DNA of 64,000 nt from Helicoverpa zea (lineage: Eukaryota > Arthropoda > Insecta > Lepidoptera > Noctuidae). Shown piece after piece: positions 61,201 to 64,000 of the stretch. Position 1 is the first letter of the stretch, and the number at the start of each line of letters is the position of its first letter. Under the pieces are notes generated by a model, which was not told the DNA's origin, ran no database searches, and saw nothing but the letters and a program-made list of their open reading frames with translations. Where the stretch lies: the NCBI RefSeq assembly GCF_022581195.2, contig NC_061452.1:3975501-4039500 (forward strand), in the 5' to 3' direction. A program made the translations under genes and the position numbers.

Positions 61201-63932
61201 ATATTGTAATCCCGTCTCCACAATTTAGACAGTAATGTTAACGGGAAGCATCATGTGCGTGGGGTTGCCAGCGTTGTCATGCGCTACCCGTGACTATTCA
61301 GCCCGCATTCCTTTAAAAATACACTTTACACTTACATAAAGAGTGGGTTTCACTTCACTCAACACTGCAAACCCAAAATTAGTTGGCATTAATTAAAGAG
61401 ACCCACATTTTAGTAAAGCTACCCCTGACTAAGCGTTACACTACAGTTCTTTGTTAGTAGTCGGTATTGGGAGGACATACTGACAATTACTGTGACTAGA
61501 TATTATTTATTGGCAGGTAAATTACCTCGATCCCAAAGCTATTTTTATAACGACATACATTTCCCATACAGAAAACATTAAACAGAACATGACAATACAA
61601 TATTATCTTCTCAATGTCTTTATCTCAATATTTAATTACAATCACAATTTGCAAATAATTCACATAAGGATATTGATTGACTAAAAATATTTCCAAGAAG
61701 TTTTTAAGTTCGGAATAGGTGGCGTAGTGACTTGTGAGTAGTCTATGGTTAGTCAATCAAGGTCCGGTGTTGGTCGTTGTCCGGTGTGAGCTGGTACGTA
61801 CCGGCGGGTGTTCGGGCTCGTCGTCGTCGTCGTCGGAGGGGTCGGTGGACCAGCACGGCTCGTCGTGCGCCTCACACGACGCCGTGCGCGTCGGGTTGGG
61901 GACCGCGCTCGCCTTCTGCGGCTGGCTCGGCGGGCCCAGGTCCCACGAACTCGTTTGTATTAATGTTCTGTGGATGATAAGTGTTTATAAGATTTTTATC
62001 GCGAATTAATCAATCGCGAAAACAGATATGGGCATATTATTTACGTCACGTTTTTGTTTTGTGAAATAGGAAATCATTAAATGACCCTGTAAATTGACTG
62101 GAATATCTGATTCACATGGTTCTTTAGTGACCAAGGTCATTCTAGAGCCCGTGGCAAATTGCGAGTAATTTGGCTGGAGTACTATAGGTACTAGAGATTT
62201 AGAGCCCGCGGTAAATTGCAATCAATCTGGCTGGAGTACTCTTGGGGCTTTGGAACCGTTAGCAACCGTCCTGGTGTTGGTGCATACCTGTGCTGCGCGC
62301 TGTACTGGCGCACGCGCTCGCCCTTGAGCTCGTTGAGCTGGTCGAGCAGCACGCGCTTGACGCGCTCCACCCAGGCGCGCTTGACGTCCGCGCTCGCCGC
62401 CGTCAGCGTGTGCACCTCCGCGCGCCCCTGCCGCCACACCTCGAACTTGCGCGGGTCGCCCTTCACAGACTCCGTCAGACCGATTTGTGACATCTACAGG
62501 GCAATCACTTGATGAATACCTTGACCTTACAGTCCACGGCAGCAATGGTTGCCATGCAAAACTACTCCTTACAGACCATGACAACACTAAATGCAGCTCC
62601 AAATACAGGAAGAGGTATAAAAAACAAAAAATAAAAACGGAAGGGATGAATCTTATGAGTCATATTGCAATTTTATCGACACAAGCGTTATTAGGTTTCG
62701 GCGCAAAAATATCAGTAGCATAATATTATCGCAATACAATATTGCACCTCGTGACAACTAAAGCTGTTTCTAATGAGAATAAATTAACGCCTCCGTTGTT
62801 GGCAAAGAACAAAAATAATTGACCGTCTAATAACACTTTAAGACTGAACACAAAAAAATATTAAGGATATTTTATTTTACCTGTAAGTCATGTTTGAAAT
62901 GGTATGTGGCTTTATTGTGACTGTTCTTGGTAGCAGGCTTGCAGAACAGCATGGCCTTTTCGTAGAGGAAGATGTGTCGGCGACGCGGTCGTATGCGCAG
63001 GCGTAAGTCACGCTTGTTCTCCGACACCACGAGGAACGAGCCCTGCATTAGCAGCTCGCCTTGCTGGCTTATGTCCAGCTGCGAACATGGACAGGATAAT
63101 TTAGGTCTTAATATGGTGACAAATTACATACTAAGTATATTGGGAACATATGAAAAACACAATAAGAGTACATTTGGTTTTCCACCAAGTTCGTAATAAA
63201 ACCAAATGTATTTTTTTTAGTTGGGTGGCACCAACGTCATAACACGGAAAATTCTATTAAGTTGTAACCAGTCATTTTTTCATAAGAAAATCAGTATTCT
63301 GGTAGGCCATCAATCTTATGAAAGCGGCAGTTGCCGACATGTAATTGAGTTATAACTGTATTGCATGTTGTACTGCAAACTGCAAACATGCATCAGCTAA
63401 TGAGCTAATCCTCTGCTCTATAATCACACGCTTCACTAACTGTACCTTGATTTCGTATTACTTTGTACCTACTCTAATTTAAGCCTTATTAGCCATATTA
63501 TTAGCGTGAAAATGAATAACTGTTTCCGCGGCTTAACTCACAACTATGTGTCTAATATTATTTTTCTAATTCGAAAGACTGAATTACTTGTAGTTCAATA
63601 TCCCAAATTGAAAATATGGAATAGTAAACATCTCGAGGAAACCTGGACAATAAAATCTGACATCACCAATTCGCATTGAGCCATCCTCGTTTCAATCAAT
63701 CTACAGGGCTGTGTCCAACGGTAGGACAATTAAAAGACTGATCATGATGATGAAATAGTATCAATGGGTAACAAAATAAATAAATAAATAAAATAAGTTT
63801 ACTCACAGGTACGCCAGTAATGGCGATCTGATGCATGGAGTCATTGACGCACTTGAGTACGACGAGCATACAGTCCAGTGCTGACTGCAGGCCTGTCGTC
63901 ATTGAGCCGCATTCACTATACCGGAGTAGGTC
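58297..63932 (-). CDS. Dbl/MCF2-family Rho guanine nucleotide exchange factor, 3' part (6 exons)
   Basis: Activates Rho-type GTPases by nucleotide exchange at membranes. CDS exons 5' to 3' on -: 63932-63807, 63078-62881, 62493-62288, 61967-61802, 58663-58531, 58394-58297; phases agree, giving the last 308 aa. The first two exons hold the end of the DH domain (VNDSMHQIAITG) and the start of PH (LLMQGSF, RPRRRHIFLYEKAMLFCK, YHFKHDLQ). The next completes PH (MSQIGLTESVKGDPRKFEVW), then a linker with a DDDDDEPE run. The last two exons form an SH3 domain (ALVALSDYTAVGPSEVSL, GWWYVRLA, EGWAPAAYLDQRK) with a Ser/Arg/His tail. DH-PH-SH3 order and the ITGxP...MQGSF and TESVKGD.RKFE motifs fit MCF2/MCF2L (Dbl, Dbs/Ost) best; the exact orthologue is not certain. 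The 5' part lies past the right edge. Confidence 0.88.
62142..62240. repeat. 58-bp-period tandem duplication in the RhoGEF intron
   Basis: The two copies start tagagcccgtggcaaattgc (62142) and tagagcccgcggtaaattgc (62200), each running to ctggctggagtact-like sequence. They differ at several positions. They lie just downstream of the PH exon donor at 62287. Confidence 0.8.
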
Positions 63933-64000
63933 CTGCGAATAGTATATAAATAGTTCTAGTATAATTGTATAAATCATGGCACAAAAATGCATATTTCCAT
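63933..64000 (-). other. Intron of the RhoGEF gene at the window edge
   Basis: Sequence upstream of the acceptor (ttcgcag) of the first visible RhoGEF exon; no coding. Confidence 0.7.

Overview
The window is eukaryotic and almost certainly from a moth (Lepidoptera). It has AT-rich non-coding DNA with GC-rich intron-split exons, tRNA-derived SINEs with clear A and B boxes, many short repeats of the lepidopteran type that carries a '(c)ccgcggtttcacccgcgtcccgtgg'-like core, several MITEs, and insect orthologues of conserved genes. All identifications come from reading the translated exons by eye; no search was run.

Layout: (1) 1-8.5 kb is mostly non-coding, with three MITEs that have readable target-site duplications, a SINE, and a possible last exon of an upstream + strand gene (771-900). 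(2) 8.48-22.84 kb, + strand: a complete 15-exon prolyl oligopeptidase gene (733 aa, Ser/Asp/His triad intact) with a possible N-terminal signal sequence. (3) 24.5-42.8 kb, - strand: a complete 15-exon staufen gene (754 aa, five dsRNA-binding domains). (4) 44.1-52.6 kb, - strand: a complete 16-exon Nup188 nucleoporin gene (1832 aa). (5) 53.4-54.6 kb, + strand: a three-exon adenylate kinase 2 gene (242 aa), divergent from Nup188. (6) 58.3-63.9 kb, - strand: the 3' six exons of a Dbl/MCF2-family Rho guanine nucleotide exchange factor (end of the DH domain, PH, acidic linker, SH3), whose 5' part lies beyond the right edge. In all five genes the exon phases join without a frame break.

The most unusual signal is a recurring rearrangement. 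In staufen exon 14 the last 83 nt of the exon plus the first 19 nt of the intron, including the 5' splice site, are repeated 13 times as a 102-bp tandem array. In Nup188 exon 15 the last 145 nt plus 12 nt of intron are repeated seven times as a 157-bp array. Both arrays end, on the downstream intron side, in a truncated copy of the same tRNA-derived SINE in the same orientation as the gene. Prolyl oligopeptidase has two smaller examples: fragments of exon 6 and exon 12 lie just downstream of their own 5' splice sites, and a full-length SINE of the same family sits next to the exon 6 fragment. Four exons in three unrelated genes therefore show the same 'exon tail plus donor site' duplication.

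The genes are not functionally linked: proteolysis, RNA localisation/translation, nuclear pore structure, nucleotide metabolism and Rho signalling. Introns of prolyl oligopeptidase and staufen also hold two large foldback structures (about 1.35 kb and 2.7 kb).
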